This document shows, in pieces, positions 63,971-64,000 of a stretch of 64,000 nt of DNA. A program made the position numbers and the translations under genes. Under the pieces are notes generated by a model. It saw only the letters and a program-made list of their open reading frames with translations, made no database searches and was not told the DNA's origin. Every line of letters starts with the position of its first letter. Positions within the stretch are counted from its first letter, which is position 1. Origin of the DNA: Muricea muricata (taxonomy: Eukaryota; Cnidaria; Anthozoa; Malacalcyonacea; Plexauridae); the NCBI GenBank assembly GCA_963855995.1, contig OY979716.1, positions 45,527,213-45,591,212 on the forward strand, given 5' to 3'.

Positions 63971-64000
63971 CCGCCGTGTCAGCCACTGAGATAAAACAGC

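Larger units (their letters stand above)
61389..64000 (-). mobile_element. C2: 3' part of a Tx1-like LINE related to C1
   Basis: The 3' end joins U2 at nt 24, as C1 joins U2 at nt 22. It contains the C-terminal part of ORF2, a 3' UTR homologous to that of C1, and a nested MITE. The 5' part lies beyond the right edge. The protein is quite diverged from C1, so it is another family of the same lineage. Confidence 0.85.

Overview
Kind of organism. The window is nuclear DNA of an animal (a metazoan; I cannot name the group). It contains U2 spliceosomal RNA sequence, two classes of non-LTR retrotransposon (LINE) typical of animal genomes, a P-element-like DNA transposon with a split THAP domain, and a Harbinger-like MITE. 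I found no ordinary cellular protein gene. Nearly every gene lies on the minus strand, so the region reads from high to low coordinates.

Overall picture. The window looks like a tandem cluster of small nuclear RNA genes used as a docking site by sequence-specific retrotransposons. Names used below are mine. A1-A5 and D are Tx1-like LINEs: ORF1 with a CCHC knuckle, ORF2 with an apurinic-type endonuclease (EN) plus reverse transcriptase (RT). All share the flanking target ACTTACC, which equals nt 3-9 of the conserved U1 RNA 5' end. C1 and C2 are more distant Tx1-like LINEs sitting in U2 after nt 28. B1, B2 and B3 are R2/NeSL-like LINEs (zinc fingers, RT, CCHC, restriction-like endonuclease); B1 and B2 sit in U2 after nt 38. 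S units are ~310-bp SINE-like elements with the same target and a tail like that of A and D.

Layout, read on the minus strand. 64000-61389: 3' part of C2, with a Harbinger-like MITE (61401-62045) in its 3' UTR. 61388-61354: U2 nt 24-58. 61353-51322: B2, interrupted by a P-like transposon (56985-60555) with an 8-bp target duplication. 51321-51164: the rest of U2. 51163-50746: U2 downstream DNA. 50745-50610: a spacer with an octamer ATGCAAAT and a start ATACTTACC. Then A5 (internally deleted), another spacer, D, and four head-to-tail S units ending at 36665. 36664-36533: U2 promoter and U2 nt 1-28. 36532-30289: C1. 30288-30272: U2 nt 22-38. 30271-25216: B1. 25215-25057: U2 nt 39 to the 3' end. 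25056-24545: U2 downstream DNA. Then an array of A4, A3 and A2 (about 7.1-7.2 kb each, separated by the same spacer), one S unit, and the 5' part of A1 fused to a B3 fragment that runs off the left edge.

How it fits together. The U2 gene at 25-36.6 kb is one gene carrying two unrelated retrotransposons 10 nt apart, and the locus at 51-61 kb repeats the arrangement. Downstream of each U2 lies what I infer to be a U1-type promoter whose transcript start is occupied by A/D/S elements; the U1 body itself is absent. Tx1-like elements here carry the heptamer ATTGCAC, known as the U1A/U2B'' recognition heptamer in U1 and U2 RNA, in a stem-flanked position near their 3' end. Most ORFs carry one or a few disabling mutations. 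A3 ORF1, A4 ORF1 and C1 ORF1 are intact, and A3 ORF2 has a single nonsense codon.
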